20,356 nt of DNA from a virus. Of the stretch, positions 5,775-13,398 are shown one piece after another. How positions within the stretch are numbered: the stretch's first letter is position 1; each line of letters starts with the position of its first letter. The DNA lies in IMG/VR virus record IMGVR_UViG_3300032560_001663, positions 1 to 20,356 of that record, one strand, 5' to 3'. The position numbers and the translations under genes are program-made. The notes under the pieces are model-generated. The model did not search any database. It was not told the origin of the DNA and saw only the letters and a list, made by a program, of their open reading frames with translations.

Positions 5775-7716
5775 TGCCTGTCTCCTCTTTTAATAAGTTG
5801 CTGCCGTAATTCATTCCAGCATTAGTCTTTTGCTTTCGCTCAGAAAACCAATTCATTCCTAAGTTTGGGTCGTCATCACGCAACCATCCCTCCGCTTGTT
5901 TTTCTACATTCGGTATAAATAGATTTGAATCGATGCGATCGTCATATCGCAAGAGAGTCTCCTGTAGGAGATTACGGATATGTTCGTAGTCCATTCCTCT
6001 TGCTTGTAGGTTTTGCATCTGTATAGATAGATTCGTAATCATGGGAAGAACCTTGAGCCAGCTCTCTTTATCTTCTATGCCGTCTGGCGCGCCGGTAGTA
6101 CCCGCACGTATTCGCAGATCTACCATGTCAAAGATTCGGTCTTTGGTGAGCTCTGGCCAGTCGTAGGTTTTCTCCATGGTCATGATTAGTTCGCCATTGA
6201 TCATGGTGGTCTTGGTACTTGGTGATCCCATGTAGCGCTCTACTTGCTCTTTAGTGAGTTCTTGTAAAAGCACCTGGGCACTGTATTGGGCAATCTCTTG
6301 TAGCCAATCCTCTATCTGATCTTTGAATTCAAATACGCGCCCCGATAGGGCTCTTTGCAAGATGTTGGCTTCGGTTGCCGTCTTGGGTCTGACTACTGTG
6401 GAGCGCGCTGCATCTTGTAGTCCAGTGACTTGCTCCCAGTCATAACGTACTGCGCTGGTGTCATAGACGATGGGATCGATCTTGGGGTGACCTCTGGGAA
6501 TAATGACTTGATTAAGCGGCTTGCCTTCGGTATCGACAATGGTGATCTCACCAAAGCGGGAATCTAAGTGCTTCTTGATAGTCTTTTCATTAATGTCAGC
6601 AGAGGCTACCCACCCTGGTATACAGAGGTCTCGATGTTGATTGAATCGGTCCCTTGCTTCATTGTGCTCATCCTGCAAGCGCTCAGTCAGGTCCACTAGA
6701 CTTGGGCCAATGAATTGACCATCGACTACTTGGTAAGGCAATATGAAGAATGGGTACCAGCGCTCTCCGGCTCTTGGTGGAGAGTAAGGTTCACGTAGCC
6801 ATTCAGTCGCGCCCTCTACCATCGTATAAACACGCTGGGTAGCTCTATCCCAGATCTCTAGTACTGCTATTTGCTGATCATCGGTGACTAGGCCTGAACC
6901 AGCATTCATTTGCATTGAGGCTAGGCGTTTGGCCTTCTTATGAGATGGCTCGCCTTGGCCTGGTTGATAGACCTTGGCGCTGGCTAAGTTCTTCTTGTAG
7001 AGGGCTTCTGCTTGACCGCGTTTCATAGGAATGATTTGGCAGATCCAATCAGCATCGGTGTAATCCCAGAACTCACAGATGGAGGGGTCGATGAGGAGGT
7101 TTTCTGTAAGGACTCTGTCGATTACTAGGCCTTCGGCAGATTGCACCTCTGATTGCTCTTGCAAGGATTTAATGAGCTCCTCTAACTCATTCCTCTTCGC
7201 ATCATGATGATGGGCTTGATCATTATCATGAAGGTCCTTCTCTAGTTCATGAATAGCCAAGAGATTCTCTTGTGCATCGTTGATGCGACCTTGGATATAC
7301 GAATCCTTGCTTGGGTCTCGCTGATACATCACTTTGAGAATGCCGAAGCTACAGGTGAGCGCCGCCCTTACAGTGGACTTAGCTCGATTCTTGAGCTGCG
7401 CATGCTCTAGCGCTCTATTGGTGACTTTCTCCAATGTTTTACAGAAGAGCTTGATGTCCGCGCCCGAGTGAGTGGGTGTTGTTGATATCTCAGGGTTGCG
7501 GGCGTAGACATTAGGAAGCACTGCAGAAATAGTGCCGTGAATGAGATTGGCTCTTAGGCTATAGAAGTCTTTGCCAGTAGGATCGGCATTCCAATTAAAG
7601 CCGGCTACCGTGTTGCGGTTGTGTCTTACGCGCTTATGAAAGGTGGCCCAGTGAGCGCGCGCATGCGTGATGCGGGCGGTCCATTTTTGTTGGAGGGGTT
7701 GAGAGTCTTGAGACAC
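5755..7716 (-). CDS. Phage portal protein
   Basis: A 653-residue protein of portal size. It starts at a GTG at 7716; an in-frame TGA lies six codons upstream, so there is little freedom. The AGAGG next to it is only two bases away, an unusually tight spacing. Portal-like parts are an N-terminal region for monomer packing (DFYSLRANLIHGTISAVLPNVYARNPEI), a clip/stem part, and the segment from LTERLQDEHNEARDRFNQHR through YDTSAVRYDWEQVTGLQDAARS to KTATEANILQRALSGRVFEF, which is characteristic of tailed-phage portals that carry ATEA-type helices. A 12-mer of this protein forms the vertex through which DNA is packed by terminase. In most phages it directly follows the large terminase, but here a two-gene defence-like cassette separates them. 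The call rests on motif pattern, size and context. Confidence 0.82.
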   Translation of the reverse strand: MSQDSQPLQQKWTARITHARAHWATFHKRVRHNRNTVAGFNWNADPTGKDFYSLRANLIHGTISAVLPNVYARNPEISTTPTHSGADIKLFCKTLEKVTNRALEHAQLKNRAKSTVRAALTCSFGILKVMYQRDPSKDSYIQGRINDAQENLLAIHELEKDLHDNDQAHHHDAKRNELEELIKSLQEQSEVQSAEGLVIDRVLTENLLIDPSICEFWDYTDADWICQIIPMKRGQAEALYKKNLASAKVYQPGQGEPSHKKAKRLASMQMNAGSGLVTDDQQIAVLEIWDRATQRVYTMVEGATEWLREPYSPPRAGERWYPFFILPYQVVDGQFIGPSLVDLTERLQDEHNEARDRFNQHRDLCIPGWVASADINEKTIKKHLDSRFGEITIVDTEGKPLNQVIIPRGHPKIDPIVYDTSAVRYDWEQVTGLQDAARSTVVRPKTATEANILQRALSGRVFEFKDQIEDWLQEIAQYSAQVLLQELTKEQVERYMGSPSTKTTMINGELIMTMEKTYDWPELTKDRIFDMVDLRIRAGTTGAPDGIEDKESWLKVLPMITNLSIQMQNLQARGMDYEHIRNLLQETLLRYDDRIDSNLFIPNVEKQAEGWLRDDDPNLGMNWFSERKQKTNAGMNYGSNLLKEETGNDASSK

Positions 7717-7823
7717 ATCCTCTTTATATATTCACAAACGGGACCTCCAGAATTTATTGTGAATTTATGTAGCAAATCTAGTGGGATGAAAAAAAGACTG
7801 CCGATGACTGCTTAGAGATCAAT

Positions 7824-8765
7824 TCAGAGAGCCCCATCCTTCCAACCCCTACCAATATCTTCCATTCCGTCAAAATAGTCTTCCAACATATTGAGTTTTT
7901 GCAATACTCGAAAAATATTACGGGAAGCTGCCTCAGTTTTATGGTCATCATCTATTTGGCACCATGAACATGTTTTTTCGTTGCCTTCCAATGGTTCTTT
8001 ACATGAAATGCAGAAGTTACTAGCCGGCTCTATGCAATTGAAATTAAAAATAAAGGGGTCACCACTTGAATTAATAAAGTACGGGATCGCCGAAGTCTTG
8101 CCTATCTGCAATTCAAAGTAATTACAACCAAACTCAAGTGATTTTTTGAGGGCCATAGCTTTGGTTTCGACAGACGCTCTTGGACCACATATAAACGATC
8201 TTATTGATCCAGCAGGAATATCAACAAGCATCATTCCATCCTCAACTCTAACTTCTTCCGAAGATAGAACCATGCGACGTTCTTTCTCATAATCCCAACA
8301 TATTGCCTTTGTGAAATATGCAGCATTAAAAACCCCTCCTTGCAAAAAATATAAGTAGCGAGGCTTACCAATTACATGTGCTCGATAAAGCATATCCCTC
8401 AAATCGGGATCCGGAGATTCTCTATAGATCACATCGTCAAATTGACTTTCAGGGAAGTCACTCGCTAAAGCAGCCTCATCGATCTCAATAGCAACACCTG
8501 TAAGATTTTTTGCGTAATGAGCCCACATAGGGAGCGCAATAGGGGAAGATGAAAAACATGTAACTGGATGCTGCTTAATATTTCCAATTACTTCAGCATA
8601 AAAAGCAAGTACCCCTGGCTCTTCCTTGAAATCAATGGTCAAAAATTGCTCATAGGGGTCGTTAAAATCCTTAGGATAGGAGCACTTTAGAGTTATTGCA
8701 TCCTTGAACTCAATAACTCTATCCAAGTACTCTGGACCAACATATTTAAATATATTCTTGCTCAT
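7824..8765 (-). CDS. DUF2971 protein with C-terminal zinc ribbon
   Basis: A 313-residue protein starting at an ATG at 8765, 13 bases after the stop of the upstream HEPN-like gene. It has no strong ribosome site, so translation is likely coupled. DUF2971 hallmarks appear in order: FKYVG near the N-terminus, FNDPYE (34-39), CFS (70-72), MWAHYAKNLTGVAIEID (80-96), and WDYEKERRMV (157-166). After the usual end of the domain, residues 252-269 carry C-x2-C-x10-C-x2-C (Cys252, 255, 266, 269), a zinc ribbon not part of the core family, followed by a helical tail. DUF2971 proteins are widespread next to defence and mobile genes; their activity is poorly established. Pairing with an AbiJ/HEPN-like protein inside a phage packaging module suggests that the two act together, possibly as effector and sensor. 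That is an inference. Confidence 0.78.
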   Translation of the reverse strand: MSKNIFKYVGPEYLDRVIEFKDAITLKCSYPKDFNDPYEQFLTIDFKEEPGVLAFYAEVIGNIKQHPVTCFSSSPIALPMWAHYAKNLTGVAIEIDEAALASDFPESQFDDVIYRESPDPDLRDMLYRAHVIGKPRYLYFLQGGVFNAAYFTKAICWDYEKERRMVLSSEEVRVEDGMMLVDIPAGSIRSFICGPRASVETKAMALKKSLEFGCNYFELQIGKTSAIPYFINSSGDPFIFNFNCIEPASNFCISCKEPLEGNEKTCSWCQIDDDHKTEAASRNIFRVLQKLNMLEDYFDGMEDIGRGWKDGAL

Positions 8766-8778
8766 ACTTGAATTTTTT

Positions 8779-9648
8779 TTAAGATTTTAGAGAGTCAATA
8801 TTTTCATGAAGATCATAAATTGCCGACTTTAAGACCTGAAGGGAAATTTTTGCAGTGCTTTCACGTGGGCGAAAGTTTGCCGCCATTTGCTCAAAGGGAT
8901 GAATGTAGTTACGAAAATCTCGAAGAGAATGGCTGAATTTAAAGGTATCGTGTTGAATTAAAGATAGCTCTTTTGACACGTCAATAAAGCTAGCAAGACT
9001 CCAATCATGGAACATCTTTACCTTCCCTGCTGCATCTCTTGGTGCGGAATTTGCAGAATTAAAGCGCCTTGGATATTGAGTGGCCAACCCCAAGAGGATG
9101 CCCTCTAGCGTACTTCCCGCAAGCAAAACTACTGCAAGTGGGGAGGCGGCGGAGAAACACTTTTCAATTTCTTCTATCCTATGCTTAAGAACTGGAACTA
9201 TTACACCATCTAATCCAAGCCCCTCAATGGATATATTGGAAAATTCTCTGGCAAGAAAGCCATTTTCCTGACTTAAAGATACACCCTCATCAATCTCAAC
9301 TTTATCCAAAGTTTTGAATGTAATTTCAGCTCCCGAACGAGTTATTCGCCACTTATCAAATGCCAAATATTGATTAAATTCCCTTAGATGCTGATCCAAT
9401 TCTGGCAGTCGATTAATAAAATTAATCGGGGCAAAAATTTGCTTAATGCACTCATCCAGCCTTGGGGTGCCGTTAATTTTTTTAAGGCATTCATCAGTGA
9501 ACATCCATCGCGATGGGAAACCCTGTCCATAGGATTCGTTAAAACCCAGATTATTGAAAAAGTTAATGAGCGTTGGACCGGATCTATATTCAGTCCGCTC
9601 ATTAATCATTTCTCTTAGCATTTCAAGTGACTTCTGGGATAAATTCAT
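8779..9648 (-). CDS. AbiJ-NTD/HEPN-like putative abortive-infection protein
   Basis: A 289-residue protein when started at the ATG at 9648 (MNLSQKSLEMLREMINERTE), which has AAAGG nine bases upstream. A GTG at 9675 is a weaker option. The N-terminal part (ERTEYRSGPTLINFFNNLGF, YGQGFPSRWMFTDECLKKIN, then CIKQIFAPINFI) is as I remember one of the AbiJ-type N-terminal domains found fused to defence effectors. The C-terminal helical half ends in RDFRNYIHP, where R-x6-H (Arg243, His250) resembles the catalytic motif of HEPN ribonucleases. HEPN proteins commonly cleave RNA during abortive infection. It lies directly after the terminase gene and 13 bases before a DUF2971 gene, apparently as a two-gene unit. 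An AT-rich TATTAT at about 9713 upstream could give it its own promoter. Domain naming is from memory of the family pattern, and activity is untested. Confidence 0.62.
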   Translation of the reverse strand: MNLSQKSLEMLREMINERTEYRSGPTLINFFNNLGFNESYGQGFPSRWMFTDECLKKINGTPRLDECIKQIFAPINFINRLPELDQHLREFNQYLAFDKWRITRSGAEITFKTLDKVEIDEGVSLSQENGFLAREFSNISIEGLGLDGVIVPVLKHRIEEIEKCFSAASPLAVVLLAGSTLEGILLGLATQYPRRFNSANSAPRDAAGKVKMFHDWSLASFIDVSKELSLIQHDTFKFSHSLRDFRNYIHPFEQMAANFRPRESTAKISLQVLKSAIYDLHENIDSLKS

Positions 9649-9721
9649 ATCAATTAACCTTTGGACTATCCGCACCTCAACACTTCGAGGAAGTATGGGA
9701 CTCTTTAAACATAATACATAT

Positions 9722-11029
9722 TCAGTCCAATACCCTCCTTGCTCTCATCACACCATACCTAGTAGCATCCCAAGCGTGATCTTCGGCATCTGTGTCTACG
9801 TCTTCGGGATTGAGTGAGTCTGGCGGTAACCGAGGGATAGTTCTAAGCCAATGCTTGCAATTGTTAAATACCTTTAACTTTCCTTCAGCTAATAGGCGGA
9901 TGATTTCTTGAGCGCCGTTTACCCTACTTCTGGGTGCGTTATAGGCTTCGGTCCATTTAACACCCTTATCCCTGAAGATTTGTCCGATGGATCGCTCTGC
10001 TCCGATCTTAGAAAAGATGGATGGGTCAGCTAGGTTCATGCGGTATTCATAACCAAGGCGTTGGTCATGGAACTCGATCTTTTTGATCTTCTCTGCCACC
10101 ACCGTTGCATCCTCCCTGGTGCCGATGTTTTCTTTCTCTCCATATCCATAGAGTTCTCTCCACAGGTAATAGACTCCATCGTTGGATAAGGCAAACCAAT
10201 AAACGGCATAAGGTCTGGCATAACCCCAATCCATTGAGCGCCATACCTTCCATGTTGGCGGAATGGCAAAGGGCTCTACAACGTGTTTAGAGGGCTGCCA
10301 TACGCCCTCCAAGAAACTTCCCACGTGAATATCCCAATCTCCTTCTAACCAGGCTCTACGCCTGTTTGGATCACTTAGCGACTCTAGGCTCATCAGGTAG
10401 TTTGGGTCGTTTTTGAGTAGGTGCGTGTTCTCATAAATCGTTGAATGAATTCTAACCCTGGGTAGTACGCCTTCTTGCCTAATGATCTGTCCTGCCGGTA
10501 TTGCTCCAATCTGGAATCGCTCCTTTACGGATGCATGCCCAACTCCAAATGGATTACAAGTGGCTCGTACCATTCTTGGCATTCCAGGATGAGATGACCT
10601 GCAGGTGGAATGCATGGCTTCGTAAAAAGAGAGATTGCGCCAGTTGGTTAATTCCTCGAATCCCAGCCATGGGTATTCATGGCCATGGTAATTCCAGTAA
10701 TCGTCCTCATTGGCGCCATAACGAAAGTACAACATCTCACCTGTGGGCCACTTCCATACGTAGTCAGATTCATTGAACTTGGCGCCTGGAAAGATTTGAT
10801 AAAACCAGCGCTTACTCTTGGCTACTACGTCAGCTAGCTGCGGATAAGTAAGGCGAAAGAGTGTTCCGCGCCAATGATCTCCAAAGCCTCTACCTACGTG
10901 TTGGGCATAGCTCATGAGTAAGGTATCGGTCTTACCCCCTCCTCTGGTGCCCTCTAGTAATACCTCATAAACAGGGCATGTCAGAAATAGCGTCTGACTA
11001 CCAGGTAATGGCGCCCAGATGGTTTTCAT
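9722..11029 (-). CDS. terL: Phage terminase large subunit
   Basis: A 435-residue DNA-packaging motor. The N-terminal ATPase shows a Walker A-like EGTRGGGKTDT (26-36, Lys33) and a Walker B with catalytic carboxylate in WLGFEELT (121-128, Glu125/126). ATCNPFGVGH near 156-165 fits the coupling motif. The C-terminal RNase H-like nuclease shows SMDWGYARPYAV with Asp267, NLADPSIF with Asp335, and DAEDHAWDATRYGVM (414-428), the metal-binding acid cluster. Full length for the family, with no break. It would cut concatemeric phage DNA and pump it through the portal. The small-terminase-like gene ends only a few bases upstream (stop at 11033, start at 11029), so they are co-translated. The next gene is not the portal, as usual, but a defence-like pair. 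Confidence 0.93.
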   Translation of the reverse strand: MKTIWAPLPGSQTLFLTCPVYEVLLEGTRGGGKTDTLLMSYAQHVGRGFGDHWRGTLFRLTYPQLADVVAKSKRWFYQIFPGAKFNESDYVWKWPTGEMLYFRYGANEDDYWNYHGHEYPWLGFEELTNWRNLSFYEAMHSTCRSSHPGMPRMVRATCNPFGVGHASVKERFQIGAIPAGQIIRQEGVLPRVRIHSTIYENTHLLKNDPNYLMSLESLSDPNRRRAWLEGDWDIHVGSFLEGVWQPSKHVVEPFAIPPTWKVWRSMDWGYARPYAVYWFALSNDGVYYLWRELYGYGEKENIGTREDATVVAEKIKKIEFHDQRLGYEYRMNLADPSIFSKIGAERSIGQIFRDKGVKWTEAYNAPRSRVNGAQEIIRLLAEGKLKVFNNCKHWLRTIPRLPPDSLNPEDVDTDAEDHAWDATRYGVMRARRVLD

Positions 11030-11032
11030 GGG

Positions 11033-11494
11033 CTAGTGTTTTGGCTGGGCAGCTAGCTCCCACTCATCCATACTCATGGCACTAGGCACCACTAAGACCC
11101 CACTTTGTAGGGGTGCACCATCCTTACCGGTGTGCTCAATTGCAGATAGACGTGGGTGCACATACGGCGCAGCATGCCTGGCGATGGTGGCAGCCATGTT
11201 CAGTAGCTTGATGCGGTTTTCAGTGATCATGGCGCTATGACCATCATCATGATCACCAACCTCATCACCATGGTCATGATGGTCGCGACTGCAATTACCA
11301 GCCTCCTTGTAAAGCGCCATCATCGTGCTCATCATAACTTCCAAGGGGGTAATACCCTGGGCAGCAGCTGCCTCTGCAATCTCACGAGTACGCTTGGTTA
11401 GACTGCCCTCCTTGCGGCCGGCTCCAGGCCTTGCCCCACCCTTGGTTTTGCTTGGTGCCGGTTTCTTTGATTTCTTTTGATTGTTTTCAATCAT
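11033..11494 (-). CDS. Probable terminase small subunit with His/Asp-rich insert
   Basis: A 153-residue protein starting at an ATG at 11494, with a four-base overlap (ATGA) with the preceding gene's stop. A basic N-terminus carries the GGARPGAGRKEGSLTKRTRE motif, common at the start of small terminase-like and related phage DNA-binding proteins. A helix with PLEVMMSTMMALYKEAGN follows, then a region ending in AATIARHAAPYVHPRLSAIEH, which is also typical of this group. Between them residues 70-87 are strikingly rich in H and D (HDHGDEVGDHDDGHS), a likely flexible loop that could bind metal. It directly precedes the large terminase with only a few bases between, so a role in recognising the phage packaging site is likely. 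The family call is by pattern and context. Confidence 0.72.
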   Translation of the reverse strand: MIENNQKKSKKPAPSKTKGGARPGAGRKEGSLTKRTREIAEAAAAQGITPLEVMMSTMMALYKEAGNCSRDHHDHGDEVGDHDDGHSAMITENRIKLLNMAATIARHAAPYVHPRLSAIEHTGKDGAPLQSGVLVVPSAMSMDEWELAAQPKH

Positions 11495-11721
11495 GAGGTC
11501 TTGATCAACCGTAAAAGATGAGGTTGCAGCGCTACCGAGTCTCCAACAGGCTCATCAAACTCGATGATGATTCTTTGGAATAGGTCATGTCGACTCTGGG
11601 CCCCACGATGTTTTACGACTGTGCCTACGCGCCCACTTGGGGTCCTCACTTTTGATCCAATGGGGAAGTCTTCCATGTCAAGACGCTCTATGACGCCTGC
11701 AAAGGTTTGATTAGTTTGCAT
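11491..11721 (-). CDS. Small phage protein, SH3/KOW-like
   Basis: A 76-residue protein started at the ATG at 11721 with AGAGG seven bases upstream. A TTG 11 codons earlier is possible but less likely. The body, FPIGSKVRTPSGRVGTVVKHRG followed by RIIIEFDEP and VALQPHLLRLI, alternates hydrophobic and charged residues as in small SH3-like or KOW barrels. Proteins of this size and pattern occur just upstream of terminase genes in many proteobacterial prophages, but their function is not known to me. It overlaps the DUF1376 stop by 11 bases and the small terminase start by four, so the three genes are one transcription unit with coupled translation. Confidence 0.7.
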   Translation of the reverse strand: MQTNQTFAGVIERLDMEDFPIGSKVRTPSGRVGTVVKHRGAQSRHDLFQRIIIEFDEPVGDSVALQPHLLRLIKTS

Positions 11722-12634
11722 TGGATGCCTCTTGACGTTTACGTAGTTCGGCAAAGATTCGGGTTTTGAAGGATTCGTAACTTTCAGAGCCCTGGGCCTT
11801 CATTGCCAACTCTCTGCCTTTGGCATCTATCCCTTCATTGGTTTTCCACCAGCCGTCTTCATCTGCGCTAGCCGCTTCTGCCTTCTTGCGTGCCCCTTTG
11901 AGTATGGCCAAGACATAGCCTGCATTGATGGGGGTTGGGTTTGAGACTTTCATTCGGGTTTCCTTTGCTGTGGTGATAGCCTCTGCCACCTCAGCCTCCG
12001 TTACCCCGAGATTGACGATGTCTCGTATGCGGTAGTCGTCTACGGCAATAGTTCTACCCTCCTTGCTGATCATGGCCGCAAAACTTTTATATTTTTCGAT
12101 ACGCCCCTGAAAAACTTTTTCTTCTTCGGATGGCGTTGCCGTCTCTTGGGGAATTTTTTCCTTTTCACCCCCATTGTTTTGTTTGCCTGGTGTATGGAGA
12201 TTGGTTACTGGTGACTGGTGTTTGGTGTCTGGTGAGCAATGCGTTCGCATTGCGGTCGCATTGCGAACGCATACATCATTGGATGGGTTTTCGGGTGCCG
12301 ATTCGTCAGCTGGAAATGATTGCCACCTGCCTTCTGCGCTCCGCCTGGCTTTAAGTTGCTTATCTTTAAAACGGGCTATTTCATGGTCGCAGCGCTCTTG
12401 TCTCCAGCCATCATCAGTGAGAGTAAAAAATTCATTAAGGACGGATACAACGGCATTTTTTTCTTCTTTTGATCGTGCATTGATCAATCTTTGCACTAGC
12501 TTGATATCACCTGGCATTGGTTTTTCTGTAGCGTAGTACTTTCTGATGAGGCGGCTATATGTTGCATCCTCTATGAATGTAAGATGCGCGGTCGCTTCTG
12601 CGTAATCTCCAATGTGGTGCTCGTAATAATTCAT
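11711..12634 (-). CDS. DUF1376 phage protein (replication-module type)
   Basis: A 307-residue protein starting at the ATG at 12634 (MNYYEHHIGDYAEATAHL). A frame upstream to 12685 lacks support, and CGGAG lies ten bases before this ATG. Residues 1-100 are a textbook DUF1376 (YdaU-like) domain: HHIGDYAEATAHLTFIEDA, YSRLIRKYYATEKPMP, and DDGWRQERCDHEIARFKDK. This domain is found in phage replication regions and has a winged-helix-like look. A low-complexity linker (about 118-165) is encoded by DNA repeats and a nested palindrome (12236-12272). The C-terminal 130 residues (EGRTIAVDDYRIRDIVNLGV; NPTPINAGYVLAILKGARKK) resemble the helicase-loader-like tails seen in this family. It opens the leftward operon, with a promoter candidate at 12692-12720. 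Confidence 0.85.
   Translation of the reverse strand: MNYYEHHIGDYAEATAHLTFIEDATYSRLIRKYYATEKPMPGDIKLVQRLINARSKEEKNAVVSVLNEFFTLTDDGWRQERCDHEIARFKDKQLKARRSAEGRWQSFPADESAPENPSNDVCVRNATAMRTHCSPDTKHQSPVTNLHTPGKQNNGGEKEKIPQETATPSEEEKVFQGRIEKYKSFAAMISKEGRTIAVDDYRIRDIVNLGVTEAEVAEAITTAKETRMKVSNPTPINAGYVLAILKGARKKAEAASADEDGWWKTNEGIDAKGRELAMKAQGSESYESFKTRIFAELRKRQEASNAN
12236..12272. repeat. Nested palindrome in the DUF1376 linker
   Basis: ATGCGTTCGCA (12239-12249) and TGCGAACGCAT (12262-12272) are exact complements. The left part is also an 8-bp palindrome by itself (GCAATGCG at 12236-12243, CGCATTGC at 12246-12253). The stretch stays in frame, encoding RNATAMRTHC. Beside it (12201-12235), CTGGTG-like units repeat. 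Together they form a repeat-expanded linker region in the protein. Confidence 0.75.
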
Positions 12635-12691
12635 CTCAATCTGTCTCCGTGTAGTTCTTTTTCTTGCGTGCAATATTTTTTGCAAGAGATG

Positions 12692-12720
12692 AATCTAACA
12701 ATCGGAAAGCGTATCGTCAA
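12692..12720 (-). promoter_or_regulatory. Leftward promoter for the phage structural operon
   Basis: Read on the minus strand, TTGACG (12720-12715) is followed after exactly 17 bases by TAGATT (12697-12692): five of six and four of six consensus bases at optimal spacing. The DUF1376 start lies about 60 bases downstream, leaving a short leader. An A/T-rich region upstream would strengthen it. Predicted only. Confidence 0.5.
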
Positions 12721-12978
12721 ACGCGTTTTTTTTGAATTTTTCTTTAATTTATTTATTCATCATTTCGCTGTAATCCATGTTTGAGATATTCGTGAGAATG
12801 AATTTCTATATCTGAAGTGTTTATTGATCTACGTGTGTCCACCACCCTCTTCGCGCTATCAGAATCTTCTGACAAGGCTGTAGCCATTTATTTATATGAC
12901 TTGTGTCACTTCTATGAATAAATATTTTTTTGTAGTCAAAAAATAATATGCGTCTTCAAAGTGGGTATTGACATTTGA

Positions 12979-13007
12979 TTGACCACCAAAATTTCATTGA
13001 CTACATT
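12979..13007 (+). promoter_or_regulatory. Rightward promoter for the small-peptide/AlpA operon
   Basis: TTGACC (12979-12984), a 17-base spacer, then TACATT (13002-13007), about 58 bases before the 36-residue gene. The -35 is one of the repeated TTGAC boxes, and TTGACTACA covers the spacer end and -10, so a regulator binding these boxes would block the promoter. Predicted only. Confidence 0.4.
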
Positions 13008-13064
13008 GCACTTCAGCAGCACACAGATTGATTCATAACAAAACATAATTGGAGATTAAATTAA

Positions 13065-13175
13065 ATGGTGGCATTTCGTTTGTATGGCTTGTATCGATCT
13101 TATGGATACACAAAAATGAGTTCTGCAAAGATGGCATTGCAGGTTTATCGTAAAAACTTAAAACGCGCCCGCTAA
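13065..13175 (+). CDS. Small basic phage peptide, 36 residues
   Basis: A short frame, ATG at 13065 to TAA at 13175, with GGAG ten bases upstream. The product starts MVAFRLYGLYRSYGYTKMSS and ends in a strongly basic stretch (VYRKNLKRAR). It is rich in Tyr, Arg and Lys, with net positive charge and no membrane segment. Its stop codon overlaps the AAGGAG ribosome site of the next gene, so the two are probably translated in series. It is the first gene after the rightward promoter candidate. A DNA- or RNA-binding role is possible, but no family is recognised. The ribosome site, tight packing and clean frame argue that it is real. Confidence 0.55.
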   Translation: MVAFRLYGLYRSYGYTKMSSAKMALQVYRKNLKRAR

Positions 13176-13185
13176 GGAGATGGTG

Positions 13186-13395
13186 ATGAGTCAATCAAGC
13201 CCCCAAATCCCACCTATTACTTTGATGAGAATTCCTCAAATATTAAAAGTGATGCCGGTATCAAAATCTAAGTTTTGGTTGATGGTTCAGAAAGGCGAGT
13301 TTCCAAAGCCAATCAAGATTGGAAGGTCTTCGTTTTGGACGATTGAGCAGGTGCAGGCGTATTTAAGGGAAAGGATGGGGCAATCCACCAATTGA
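13186..13395 (+). CDS. AlpA-family phage transcriptional regulator / excisionase-like
   Basis: A 69-residue protein. The start is taken as the ATG at 13186, six bases after AAGGAG; an ATG at 13180 directly abuts that site and is less likely. The core reads TLMRIPQILKVMPVSKSKFW, then LMVQKGEFPKPIKIGRSSFW and TIEQVQAYLRERM. This is the MerR-like winged helix-turn-helix of AlpA (PF05930 type), with the typical FPKPIKIG wing and W-x-x-x-x-V-x-x-[YW] end. AlpA proteins activate prophage excision or integrase genes and can act as recombination directionality factors. It lies downstream of the small peptide gene and just before a hairpin that controls the next gene. Its target could be the TTGAC boxes upstream. 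No integrase is in the window. Confidence 0.87.
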   Translation: MSQSSPQIPPITLMRIPQILKVMPVSKSKFWLMVQKGEFPKPIKIGRSSFWTIEQVQAYLRERMGQSTN

Positions 13396-13398
13396 GTA

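Larger units (their letters stand above)
12635..13064. promoter_or_regulatory. Divergent control region between late and regulatory operons
   Basis: About 430 bases with no gene. It holds the leftward and rightward promoter candidates listed separately. TTGAC boxes lie at 12968-12973, 12979-12984 and 12997-13002; TGTAGTCAA (12931-12939) is the exact inverted copy of TTGACTACA (12997-13005). There is also a small palindrome TCAGAA-TC-TTCTGA (12859-12872), a 5-bp hairpin in the leftward leader (CTTGC/GCAAG near 12663-12686), and a T/A-rich track at 12725-12770 that could act as an UP element. This is the natural place for a phage switch. Confidence 0.55.

Noticed and set aside
7720-7823. T-tract after GCAGTCATCGGCAGTC as a terminator of the DUF2971 gene
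   Set aside because: The GCAGTC copies are direct, not inverted, repeats, so no stem forms before the T-run.
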